Assembly (NCBI GenBank): GCA_011033025.1
Contig: WFMF01000549.1
Coordinates: forward strand, 1-64,000
Source of the DNA: Beroe forskalii
Lineage: Eukaryota; Ctenophora; Nuda; Beroida; Beroidae
Length of the DNA stretch: 64,000 bases
Reading direction: 5' to 3'
Part shown: positions 47,501 to 57,137 of the stretch, piece after piece
Position numbering within the stretch: position 1 is the stretch's first letter
Layout of the letters: each line of letters begins with the position of its first letter
The notes under the pieces: model-generated
Databases searched by the model: none
Told to the model about the DNA's origin: nothing
Seen by the model: only the letters and a program-made list of their open reading frames with translations
Made by a program: the position numbers and the translations under genes

Positions 47501-50500
47501 ATGTGCTTTCTTAATTAAATGGTCCGACATTAAATGCGTTCTTAATTTATTTCAGAATCAAATCAAAACGTGCACCGTGCATATTTAACCATGTCATGAG
47601 ATAATCAGACACATAAATATGATGTAGAAGAGATACACCAGTAATCGATTTAGGATAGTATGATTAATAATCAATGGGTGGAAGGGAGCTGGTATTTTCA
47701 GAGAGATTTAGGAGTGTAGGAGTCCATTAGTAGACCAGCTACTAGACCTGTTCTCAAACATTCAAATTTGTGATTATTAAGAATTTAAGAAGCGTTGTAA
47801 AGTTTATCAAAACTTTACAACACTACTTTGGGTATTTTATTCAATCAAATTTGAGACCTAAAGATGTCGTAGAACGACGAAATTGATTGTCATTAAAGAA
47901 CCACATCGTTTAGATTAGTACTTGTACCATTGAGTCAAGAGAGAATAAATAAATTACTCATCAATTGTAATCATGCGACTCTTATTCAACGACCCGATCC
48001 GTGAAATCAATTTAAGAAGCCCAATGGATCATAATATTTACTTTTGTTATTTCCCTTAAATGAAAATGGTCTCATTCTTACTGCCTAAATTTAGCTCGAA
48101 TCAATTACTCAATCAGGTGAGGTGCAGGAAATTAAGAAAGCATTAAATTAAGTAGCATAAAATTAAGCACTGGGGTCACAAAAAATGCTTAATTTGGTGC
48201 TGCGTAATATTGTGCCTTCTTAATTTTCGGAGTTCTTAATTTCCTGTACTAAGGTATTCTCCCTTTTCAGGTCTTTAATTAGGGTTTGAGTCATATAATT
48301 TTCTTGGGAGGTGAATGTATGAATGATATTAACTTGTAAAAGAATGGCTGCATTTCTTTACAGTATCTATTCATAATCACGTGAAAAGGGCCTCGTAGCC
48401 GAAGTCCAATAAGGCATACCCAGCGTTTACAGTGTTACAATGTGCGCATTGCGCTGACTTTTGATTTTACCACCCAATGGATCATATACCTTAACGTTGA
48501 TGGAAATGATTACATAATAATACAGATCATTAGAATAATTGTGTGTAATTATTAATTACACACAAGCTTGCAACAAAACATTGTGTGTATAGCAGCACAA
48601 ATCCCTATATAATTAGTATACTGTACACAAAACAAAAACCAGTGATCCAGTGGTTAATATCACATGGGAACCATTGTACCCCGGGTACCTGTTAACATGG
48701 CATAATAATATGTACCTGGTGTACCTAGCATTGGGTTTTGTGCATGCATCTTATTAACCTCTTGTAGTTGTATGTAGTTGTATGTATGCGAACTTTGTTA
48801 TGTAATGAATTCATGGCCTGGTTACAGGATTGATTTACTTAAGCCGCTTGAATCTGCGTGATATTTTGACAGTTAATTCTGCAGATTGAACAGATAGCGA
48901 TGCTAATGCAAGTGACGAATGATTCGACAGTTTTTGGTGGAATTTGAATTCTTTTTAGATTATCTTCTTTTTTTCTACTGAATCTCTAACTTTCATTTGT
49001 GATTCACTTCTTTTCTGTAATTTCGTTTTATACTATCGTTTCCACTAGCAAGCATAGAAGCATCAATAGAACATTCCAGTAACCGCCTTGTGACTTGCTG
49101 TATACGAGCCATGCAGCAAAAGTAAGCAGTTGTGAGTGATGTCATCATCAAGGTTTAACATGGCCTATAAATAACATCAAAAAGCAAATTTTTGCTTTCA
49201 AATCTCGTCATGTTAGGACGGTTACAAAGATTTAATCTGGTCGGATCTAGCACAGAAAATTGGCGTACGTTTAAATTTGAAAAGCTATCAAGTGATCTTG
49301 TATATTGGCATGACGGAAAAAATCAAAAATTTTAGCTCATCAAGAATAAAGACAGGGTTTTAATAATCGACAAATTTCGAACCAAAAAACATAAGTTCTG
49401 CGCAGTGCGAAGTATAAATTACATCACAATTCTATCAATAATAAGTGTAAATTTGTTATTGTCTTTAATTTTATCGTGATTATATTCTAATACTGATGCT
49501 TATTTGAGGAACACTCTTTTTAAAATACGAGCAAAAGTGTGTCTTGTATAATTTCGAAACGTCACTGTAACTCGTGTCGACTTGTAGCTTTAAAGATAGC
49601 CTTACTTACGACAGGAAAAGTCATATATTAAAAGATTCATCAAGTTTTGATTTTATAATTTCAATTATTTTCTTTGCTTTGTACATCGTTTATGGGAACA
49701 GTTGTCTTTGATAATATTTGTTGACAAATCCAAGCTGTAAACCGTAACATGACTCATTCAGGTACTAAGCAGTAATCGATATAACGTACACATGACCAGT
49801 GACCACAAATATATCATAATTACTAAATTACTAATTAACTAACGAAACATACGATCATTATTCTTTATCAGTCGGTCCATGAGCCAATTATCATATTATG
49901 GAAAGTTCTCGATGTTTCCACTTTTAGAGATGTTCGTAGTTGGATTTCTCTAGTTGAGTCACATATGTAAACATTATGCAAATTGTAAGACGGCTATAAC
50001 GTCATGAAACATTTCTAAGACGCCCATTTGACGTGGAAATTGCCTGATTGACTGAGAATTAGAGATAATCATTTATCATCCAAGGAGATAGTGTCTGACG
50101 ATTATTTTTGGACTTCGTTTCGATAAATGCTAAGCTCATGAGTGCATAAGCTCATGTTCTTTGAATTTGATAAATTAAATTTGAATGTAAATGGTCACAA
50201 TCCAAGCTATTTTTGTGGTCAATTTGCCGATGATATCAATATTAGTAATACTCATTATAAATACTTTAAATCCCGGAATCCTTCCAGAGAGTTTAGAAAT
50301 GTAACCATTATCCCCATGAACTGCAGTACTTTAGTACCAGTGGAGTGGGAAGTTTAACAAGAGTTTTAATGGTCTAGAAGAAGTGATAGTTCTCAGATAA
50401 CCAACATCTCAGAAAAATTTTTATTTCGTGGAGTCTAAAGATCTCAGGAAACAAGTCTGAAGATCACCATTCGAAAACACAGAAAAAGTAACCCAAACCC

Positions 50501-53500
50501 AGTGAGAGCGATAAAACGACCTCCTTAGATTGAACCCCACCAAATCAGATCCAAACCAGCAGCACATCACCATGATTCTCTCCCTCTTCCTCCTCCTTCT
50601 AACACCCCCAACACAGTCCCTCCAGTGTGAAATGTGCTCGGAGTACGAGATTTACGGGTACACCACCTTCATTGCTGATGTGGAGGACGATGATGGAGCT
50701 ATTCTCCCACGATGTTCAGAGGTATTGATATTTAAACACGTACTTATTGGGTCAATTTGGGAAGCTTCCTATGGGTTGTATTCTGTTAAGACCAGCAGCC
50801 CGAGGGTCTAAACAAAACAACCCAGCATTTCCAGATTAGGGCGGAATAAGGATTGTTAAATAAGGATAACTTTGACACTTTGAAAATGATGAGAATGAAC
50901 TTGCTATCTGGGCCATTTCCATACACCAATTAACCTATCTAACTTTTCAGTATAAGAATTGAAAATAGTGACACTTTTCACTTTTTTCATTTCTCACGCC
51001 CCCATTTCTCTCTAAAACGTCACTTTCCCCACATCAGAGCCAGGCACAGAAGTGTGTCGTGACTCGGGTGGGAGCTCGTGTGTGTACTACGTGGTGAACA
51101 CGGTCTACCTGAAGGACAGGTTCACTCACCTCGAGAAGTACATCGTGAAGGGGTGCGCTAACGTAAGTCTTACATCGTCAAGGGGTGCGCAAACGTAAGT
51201 CTTACATTGTCAAGGGGTGCGCTAACGTAAGTCTTACATCGTCAAGGGGTGCGCTAACGTAAGTCTTACATCGTCAAGGGGTGCGCTAACGTAAGTCTTA
51301 CATTGTCAAGGGGTGCGCTAACGTAAGTCTTACATCGTCAAGGGGTGCGCTAACGTAAGTCTTACATCGTCAAGGGGTGCGCTAACGTAAGTCTTACATC
51401 GTCAAGGGGTGCGCTAACGTAAGTCTTACATCGTCAAGGGGTGCGCTAACGTAAGTCTTACATCGTCAAGGGGTGCGCTAACGTAAGTCTTACATTGTCA
51501 AGGGGTGTGCTAACGTAAGTCTTACATCGTGAAGGGGTGCGCTAACGTAAGTCTTACATTGTCAAGGGGTGCGCTAACGTAAGTCTTACATCGTCAAGGG
51601 GTGCGCTAACGTAAGTCTTACATTGTCAAGGGGTGCGCTAACGTAAGTCTTACATCGTCAAGGGGTGCGCTAACGTAAGTCTTACATTGTCAAAGGGTGC
51701 GCTAACGTAAGTCTTACATCGTCAAGGGATGCGCTAACGTAAGTTTTACATCGTCAAGGGGTGCGCTAACGTAAGTCTTACATTGTCAAGGGGTGCGCTA
51801 ACGTAAGTCTTACATCGTCAAAGGGTGCGCTAACGTAAGTCTTACATTGTTAAGGGGTGCGCTAACGTAAGTCTTACATTGTCAAAGGGTGCGCTAACGT
51901 AAGTCTTACATTGTCAAAGGGTGCGCTAACGTAAGTCTTACATCGTCAAGGGGTGCGCTAACGTAAGTCTTACATCGTCAAGGGGTGCGCTAACGTAAGT
52001 CTTACATTGTCAAAGGGTGCGTAACGTAAGTCTAACATCGTCAAGGGTGCGCTAACGTAAGTCTTACATCGTCAAGGGGTGCGCTAACGTAAGTCTTACA
52101 TCGTCAAGGGGTGCGCTAACGTAAGTCTTACATCGTCAAGGGGTGCGCTAACGTAAGTCTTACATTGTCAAGGGGTGCGCTAACGTAAGTCTTGCTCATT
52201 GTCAAGGGTGCGCTAACGTAAGTCTTACATTGTCAAGGGGTGCGCTAACGTAAGTCTTACATCGTCAAGGGGTGCGCTTAATCGTCAAGTCTTACATCGT
52301 CAAGGGTGCGCTAACGTAAGTCTTACATCGTCAAGGGGTGCGTGTGCGCTAACGTAAGTCTAACATTGTCAACGGGTGCGCTAACGTAAGTCTAACATCG
52401 TCAAGGGGTGCGCTAACGTAAGTCTTACATCGTCAAGGGGTGCGCTAACGTAAGTCTTACATTGTCAAGGGGTGCGCTAACGTAAGTCTTACATTGTCAA
52501 GGGGTGCGCTAACGTAAGTCTTACATTGTCAAGGGGTGCGCTAACGTAAGTCTTACATCGTCAAGGGGTGCGCTAACGTAAGTCTTACATCGTCAAGGGG
52601 TGCGCTAACGTAAGTCTTACATCGTCAAGGGGTGCGCTAACGTAAGTCTTACATCGTCAAGGGGTGCGCTAACGTAAGTCTTACATCGTCAAGGGGTGCG
52701 CTAACGTAAGTCTTACATCGTCAAGGGGTGCGCTAACGTAAGTCTTACATCGTCAAGGGGTGCGCTAACGTAAGTCTTACATCGTCAAGGGTGCGCTAAC
52801 GTAAGTCTTAACGTAAGTCTTACATCTTCAAGGGGTGCGCTAACGTAAGTCTTACATCGTCAAGGGGTGCGCTAACGTAAGTCTTACATCGTCAAGGGTG
52901 CGCTAACGTAAGTCTTACATCGTCAAGGGGTGCGCTAACGTAAGTCTTACATCGTCAAGGGGTGCGCTAACGTAAGTCTTACATCGTCAAGGGGTGCGCT
53001 AACGTAAGTCTTACATCGTCAAGGGGTGCTCGCGCTAACGTAAGTCTTACGTAAGTCTTACATCGTCAAGGGGTGCGCTAACGTAAGTCTTACATCGTCA
53101 AGGGGTGCGCTAACGTAAGTCTTACATTGTCAAGGGGTGCGCTAACGTAAGTCTTACATCGTCAAGGGGTGCGCTAACGTAAGTCTTACATCGTCAAGGG
53201 GTGCGCTAACGTAAGTCTTACATCGTCAAGGGGTGCGCTAACGTAAGTCTTACATCGTCAAGGGGTGCGCTAACGTAAGTCTTACATCGTCAAGGGGTGC
53301 GCTAACGTGAAGTCTTGTCACATCGGGGTGCGCTGTCAAGGGTGCGCTAACGTAAGTCTTACATCGTCAAGGGGTGCGCTAACGTAAGTCTTACATCGTC
53401 AAGGGGTGCGCTAACGTAAGTCTTACATCGTCAAGGGGTGCGCTAACGTAAGTCTTACATCGTCAAGGGGTGCGCTAACGTAAGTCTTACATCGTCAAGG

Positions 53501-56127
53501 GGTGCGCTAACGTAAGTCTTACATTGTCAAGGGGTGCGCTAACGTAAGTCTTACATCGTCAAGGGGTGCGCTAACGTAAGTCTTACATCGTCAAGGGTGC
53601 GCTAACGTAAGTCTTACATTGTCAAGGGGTGCGCTAACGTAAGTCTTACATCGTCAAGGGTGCGCTAACGTAAGTCTTACATCGTCGGGGCATCAAGGGG
53701 TGCGCTAACGTAAGTCTTACATCGTCAAGGGGTGCGCTAACGTAAGTCTTACATTGTCAAGGGGTGCGCTAACGTAAGTCTTACATCGTCAAGGGGTGCG
53801 CTAACGTAAGTCTTACATTGTCAAGGGGTGCGCTAACGTAAGTCTTACATCGTCAAGGGGTGCGCTAACGTAAGTCTTACGGTAAATTGAGCGCGCCAGT
53901 ATCAGGCCAGTACCACGCCAGTATCGCGCCAGTATCAGGCCTACCTCACGCCGTTATCACGCCAGTATCGCGCCAGTATCTCGCCAGTAGCACGCCAGTA
54001 GCGCGCCAGTAGCACGCCAGTAGCGCGCCAGTAGCACGCCAGTATCGCGCCAGTATCGCGCCAGTCGGAACTAACTTTAAGCCAGGACGCCAGTAACACG
54101 CCAGTATATGATCTGAAACTGACGTGCTACTGGCGTCCTGGCTATGTTGTCGACTGGCGTGATACTGGCGCGATACTGGCGTGCTACTGTCAGCCAACTA
54201 CTGGCGTGCTACTGGCGCGCTACTGGCGTGCTACTGGCGCGATACTGGCGTGATACTGGCGCGATAACGGCGTGAGGTAGGCCTGATACTGGCGCGATAC
54301 TGGCGTGGTACTGGCGTGGTACTGGCCTGATACTGGCGCGATACTGGCGTGATACTGGCCTCGACGGATCGCTCAATTTACCAGTCTTACTTATTATTTA
54401 GCTCACGGCCCGTTCGCCGAGTTTGAGATCCAGTTTACGGAGCGGCCTCGTAACTGAGAGAATGACTCTGAAATTTCCTGTCGTGCGCCATTCGTACGTG
54501 CGTGATTATATGATTCAACCGTGTAATCACTAATCACGTACAAACAACTCAAAATTTCAGACAATGATTCTCATTTCTCACCATGGCGACCCCAGCAGTC
54601 CGAGACTAAACTCTCTTCAGAATATCCTTAAATTCCAGGTATCGTGTGAACCAATCGCAGCTATGACAAGATCCGAAGTGGAGTCGTCTGGCAACACAAC
54701 AGTGGTAATTTCAGCGTCGTGCGACGTACTGGCACATTGCCAGACAGATTACTGTAACCATGGCAACGATAGAGACCCAAATATGGGGGTGGTTCTTAGT
54801 GCGATAGTGTTTGGGGTTTTGGGGGTGGTTTGGGATTGATCGATATACACGGTGGTTTTATGATAGGGTAATTTGATGTTTGGGAGTTTTTCAATTAAAA
54901 CAAAAAAGATAAGTTCGAAAATAACATGTCACATTTATTATCTATGAACGATCATGTGTTACTTTTTATTGTATTACGTGGCAGTGCCAATTGTTATTCA
55001 AAAGATTTTAATCGAAGTATATTGTATGATTATTATCAATACTATTTATTTAATTGAGAGGATTTAGTTTATGATATTAATTGTTTATCAAAAAATTGCC
55101 TTAGTTCAAAACTTTTAATCAATTTTGTAAAACTGTGTTTCTTTACGTTTATTTTTATTAGTGATATTGTGAAATTAATTTAAAATAATGAAAATAAATT
55201 TCAGAATACACTATAACCAAGTTTTACTGCCTCTACCTTGATTCCATGTATTCATGATTCTTTCTAAGAGCGTTCCAGTAACTGTCTTCATCAGCAAATA
55301 TCACGAAACATTCGCCAGATGGTCGCCCTGGAAAGAGAGTGGAGGGGTTAGAGAAGCTGAGATTTGGTTTTAAATGTGGCGGAAGGTTACATTCATTTGA
55401 CATTCATTTGGTCGCCCTGGGAAGAAAGAGGGGTTAGAGGAGATGAGGTTTCGTTTTAAATGTGGCGGAAGGTTACATTCATTTGACATTCATTTGGTCG
55501 CCCTGGGAAGAAAGAGGGGTTAGAGGAGATGAGGTTTCGTTTTAAATGTGGCGGAAGGTTACATTCATTTGACATTCATTTGGTCGCCCTGGGAAGAAAG
55601 AGGGGTTAGAGGAGATGAGATTTGGTTTTAAATGTGGCGGAAGGTTACATTCATTTGACATTCATTTGGTCGCCCTGGGAAGAAAGAGGGGTTAGAGGAG
55701 ATGAGGTTTGGTTTTAAGTGAGCCGGAAAGTAACAGTCAATTGACAAACTGGAATCAATCAGCTCATTTGAAGGTATTAAATATTAATGAACTATAATCT
55801 AGTTGCTATGATGATAGCTATAGAAATCCACTGAGATGCGAGCGCTTCTTTAAAATATGTTCCCTCTAGCATTCTTCTGTTCTCTATTTTCTCAAGGAAT
55901 TCCCCCACTCATAACTCAGGACTTACCCTCATCGTTGTATGTGATGTGAATGCTTTCCTCCAGTAAATCCCTCACCCTCAACACTTACCCTCATCGTTGT
56001 ATGTGATGTGAATGCTTTCCTCGAGTGGCCCCCACAGCAGACTGTTGTTAAACCAAGCCTCCAGCTGTGCTTTGGTCGCCTTGAAGGGGATACCCCGACA
56101 TCGCAATATCCACCGGGGTTCCCACAT
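44545..56127 (-). CDS. hnRNP F/H-like RNA-binding protein with three RRMs and an RGG tail
   Basis: Eight exons in consistent phase: 55989-56127, 55237-55327, 47163-47346, 46894-47000, 46636-46737, 46237-46445, 44973-45752 and 44545-44807, about 624 aa. Three quasi-RRMs are visible: WILRCRGIPFKATKAQLEAW...GRPSGECFVIFADED...RYVEIYES; VVKMRGLPFSVTEDDVKEFF...GRMTGEAYVQFSRQEE...RYIEIFKAN; VFIRGIPFKASQGDVIKFFS...GRPSGDGYVFFNTHED...RYVELFLES. They match the hnRNP F/H/GRSF1/ESRP class, which binds G-tracts and controls splicing. A Tyr/Gly/Pro/Ala-rich region (SQTQGYDP repeats, a PPPPPP run) and a C-terminal RG/RGG stretch follow. The start is taken at MWEPRWILRC; an acceptor at 56141 implies a 5' UTR exon upstream. 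The 7.9-kb second intron contains the antisense LU gene. Three of its splice sites are duplicated. Confidence 0.9.
47428..47530. mobile_element. Palindromic AT-rich element, copy 1
   Basis: ATTAAGTAAGCAGAAAATTA and AAATTAAGCACTCC face GCCAAAAATGCTTAATTT and GTGCTTTCTTAATTA as inverted arms. A second copy lies at 48125-48240 in the same intron. Confidence 0.65.
48125..48240. mobile_element. Palindromic AT-rich element, copy 2
   Basis: AAATTAAGAAAGCATTAAAT with AAAATTAAGCACTGGGG faces AAAAAATGCTTAATTTGGTG and GTGCCTTCTTAATTTTC. Same family as 47428-47530. Confidence 0.65.
48539..48565. repeat. Near-perfect 27-bp palindrome
   Basis: TTGTGTGTAATTA, a central T, TAATTACACACAA: two 13-base arms with no mismatch. 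Confidence 0.9.
48570..50500. other. hnRNP intron 2 (left part), no gene
   Basis: AT-rich; short open frames such as 50142-50357 carry no recognised domain. Confidence 0.4.
50572..54839 (+). CDS. LU (Ly6/uPAR) domain protein, probably GPI-anchored
   Basis: Three exons, 50572-50721, 51040-51162 and 54639-54839, encode 157 aa. Residues 1-16 (MILSLFLLLLTPPTQS) are a signal peptide. The mature start LQCEMC is the classic LU opening, VCRDSGGSSCVYYVVNTVYL and YIVKGCAN follow, and the domain closes with CQTDYCN, the C-x(4-5)-CN signature. The hydrophobic end MGVVLSAIVFGVLGVVWD suits a GPI signal. LU proteins are three-finger cell-surface modulators or receptors; the partner is unknown. The exon-2 acceptor is CATCAGAG, the in-phase choice. 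Intron 2 is filled by about 80-85 copies of a 32-bp unit copying the exon-2 end and its donor, followed by a 502-bp foldback element and a MITE. The gene lies antisense in hnRNP intron 2. Confidence 0.88.
51139..53880 (+). repeat. 32-bp minisatellite of exon end plus splice donor, about 80-85 copies
   Basis: Unit: TACATCGTCAAGGGGTGCGC, TAAC, then GTAAGTCT. The first copy is the real end of LU exon 2 (TACATCGTGAAG...GCTAAC at 51139-51162). From the true donor at 51163 the array runs 2.7 kb. Most units are identical or differ at C/T in ATCGTC/ATTGTC; a few are shortened or scrambled (about 52280, 52795, 53030, 53300, 53690). Nearly every unit keeps GTAAGT. Confidence 0.98.
53881..54382. mobile_element. 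502-bp foldback element with 8-bp target-site duplication
   Basis: The ends are GGTAAATTGAGCG and its inverse CGCTCAATTTACC. Both arms are built from CGCCAGTATCG/CGCCAGTAGCA repeats and their inverse, so it can fold into a long hairpin; a loop of about 60 bp lies near 54060-54120. AGTCTTAC flanks both sides (53873-53880, 54383-54390). An 8-bp duplication suits hAT- or P-type transposase use. It carries no coding sequence and landed in the minisatellite. Confidence 0.92.
54448..54592. mobile_element. MITE family B, copy 3
   Basis: CTGAGAGAATGACTCTGAAA with TTTCCTGTCGTGCGCCATTC on the left is mirrored by AAAATTTCAGACAATGATTC and TCATTTCTCA on the right. It sits just before LU exon 3. Confidence 0.65.
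55321..55740 (-). repeat. 86-bp tandem repeat carrying an hnRNP acceptor
   Basis: The acceptor and first bases of hnRNP exon 2 (minus strand: CCAG + GGCGACC) are copied four more times upstream, with GGTCGCCCTG on + at 55410, 55496, 55582 and 55668. Each unit holds TTTCTTCCCAG + GGCGACC plus about 70 bp of intron filler. Confidence 0.95.
55921..56030 (-). repeat. Duplicated donor of hnRNP exon 1 (2 copies)
   Basis: The exon end GGAAAGCATTCACATCACAT + ACAACGATGAGG with GTAAGT occurs at 55989-56024 (true) and again 62 bp downstream at about 55927-55962. Confidence 0.95.
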
Positions 56128-56510
56128 GACACATTGAGACCTAGTGTGAATAGGGAGGGTTAACGGGGTATTTTCTTACATTGGGACCTAGCGTGAATAG
56201 GGGAGGGTTAGAGGGGTACCTAAGAGTACATGACACATTGAGACCTAGTGTGAAGAGGGGAGGGTTAACGGGGTATTTTCTTACATTGAGACCTACTGTG
56301 AAGAGAGTTGGGTTAGGATGGGTGTTTTCTTACATTGAGACCTAGTGTGAAGAAGGGAGGGTTAGAGGGGTGTTTTCTTACATTGAGACCTAGTGTGAAG
56401 AAGGGAGGGTTAACGGGGTATTTTCGTACATTGGGATAGGGGAGGGTTAAAGGGGTACCTAAGAGTACATGACACATTGAGACCTAGTGTGAAGAGGGGT
56501 GGGTTAGATA
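56128..56510 (-). repeat. Tandem repeat carrying the acceptor upstream of the hnRNP start codon
   Basis: About seven units of roughly 50-60 bp. On the minus strand they contain TTCACACTAG + GTCTCAATGT, a copy of the splice acceptor and the first exon bases at 56140. Some units also copy GTGTCATGT, including the ATG. Confidence 0.9.
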
Positions 56511-57137
56511 TAAATTTAAGGTTTTAAGGTTAGTTTATACGTTTAATGCTTTTGAATAAGAAACCAATGATTAAATAAATCAACGGGTTGTGATATATTG
56601 GTGATTTCTCGGTATAAATTATACAATTACAAATAGCGTTAGAGTACAAAACAAAATCCTAATTCTCATCAAATCAACATAATACTTTCCTAAGGTCAGT
56701 CATGATATAAATTAACAATTGAGATAATTAATTGGCGATTTTGGTTGGACAAATCTTAAATTAAAACAGAATCAAATGTTTCTTAATTCGGAGAGGTGTT
56801 AGATCCAGATTTATGATCTTCAAGACGTCTAAACAAAAATTTCATGCTTATTAATTATTGTCTTAGGCTAGTAAAATGGTTAGCCAGTTGATCAGAAAGA
56901 ATTGAAAACATTAAGCAGCGTTCATTTCAGTCAGTGCAAAATGGGCACTTGAAAACATTAAGCAGCGTTTAGTTCCTCAGTCTACAACCTACAACCCTTT
57001 GCTAGCATAACAAACTTACATTAGTCGCTGGGAAAATATTACTTCAGAAATTACTCACTCAGAAAAACCCCTTATCAGGGCATTATATGTACAGATTACA
57101 GAACAACTCAAGATTCACTCAACTCCCCCCACTACAT
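56511..57137. other. Spacer between the hnRNP gene and IDH3A
   Basis: AT-rich, no gene recognised. It should contain the hnRNP promoter or first exon and the IDH3A 3' UTR. Confidence 0.4.

Noticed and set aside
51163-53880. CRISPR array
   Set aside because: Although it is a long run of near-identical short repeats, there are no unique spacers, the unit copies an exon end and donor, and the context is an animal intron.
53946-54197. Open frame with ARYWRATGALLACYW repeats
   Set aside because: Translation of the foldback element's CGCCAGTA repeats.
50572-54839. LU gene as a three-finger toxin
   Set aside because: The hydrophobic C-terminal GPI-type signal and the overall LU layout fit a cell-surface Ly6/uPAR protein; nothing specific to toxins is visible.
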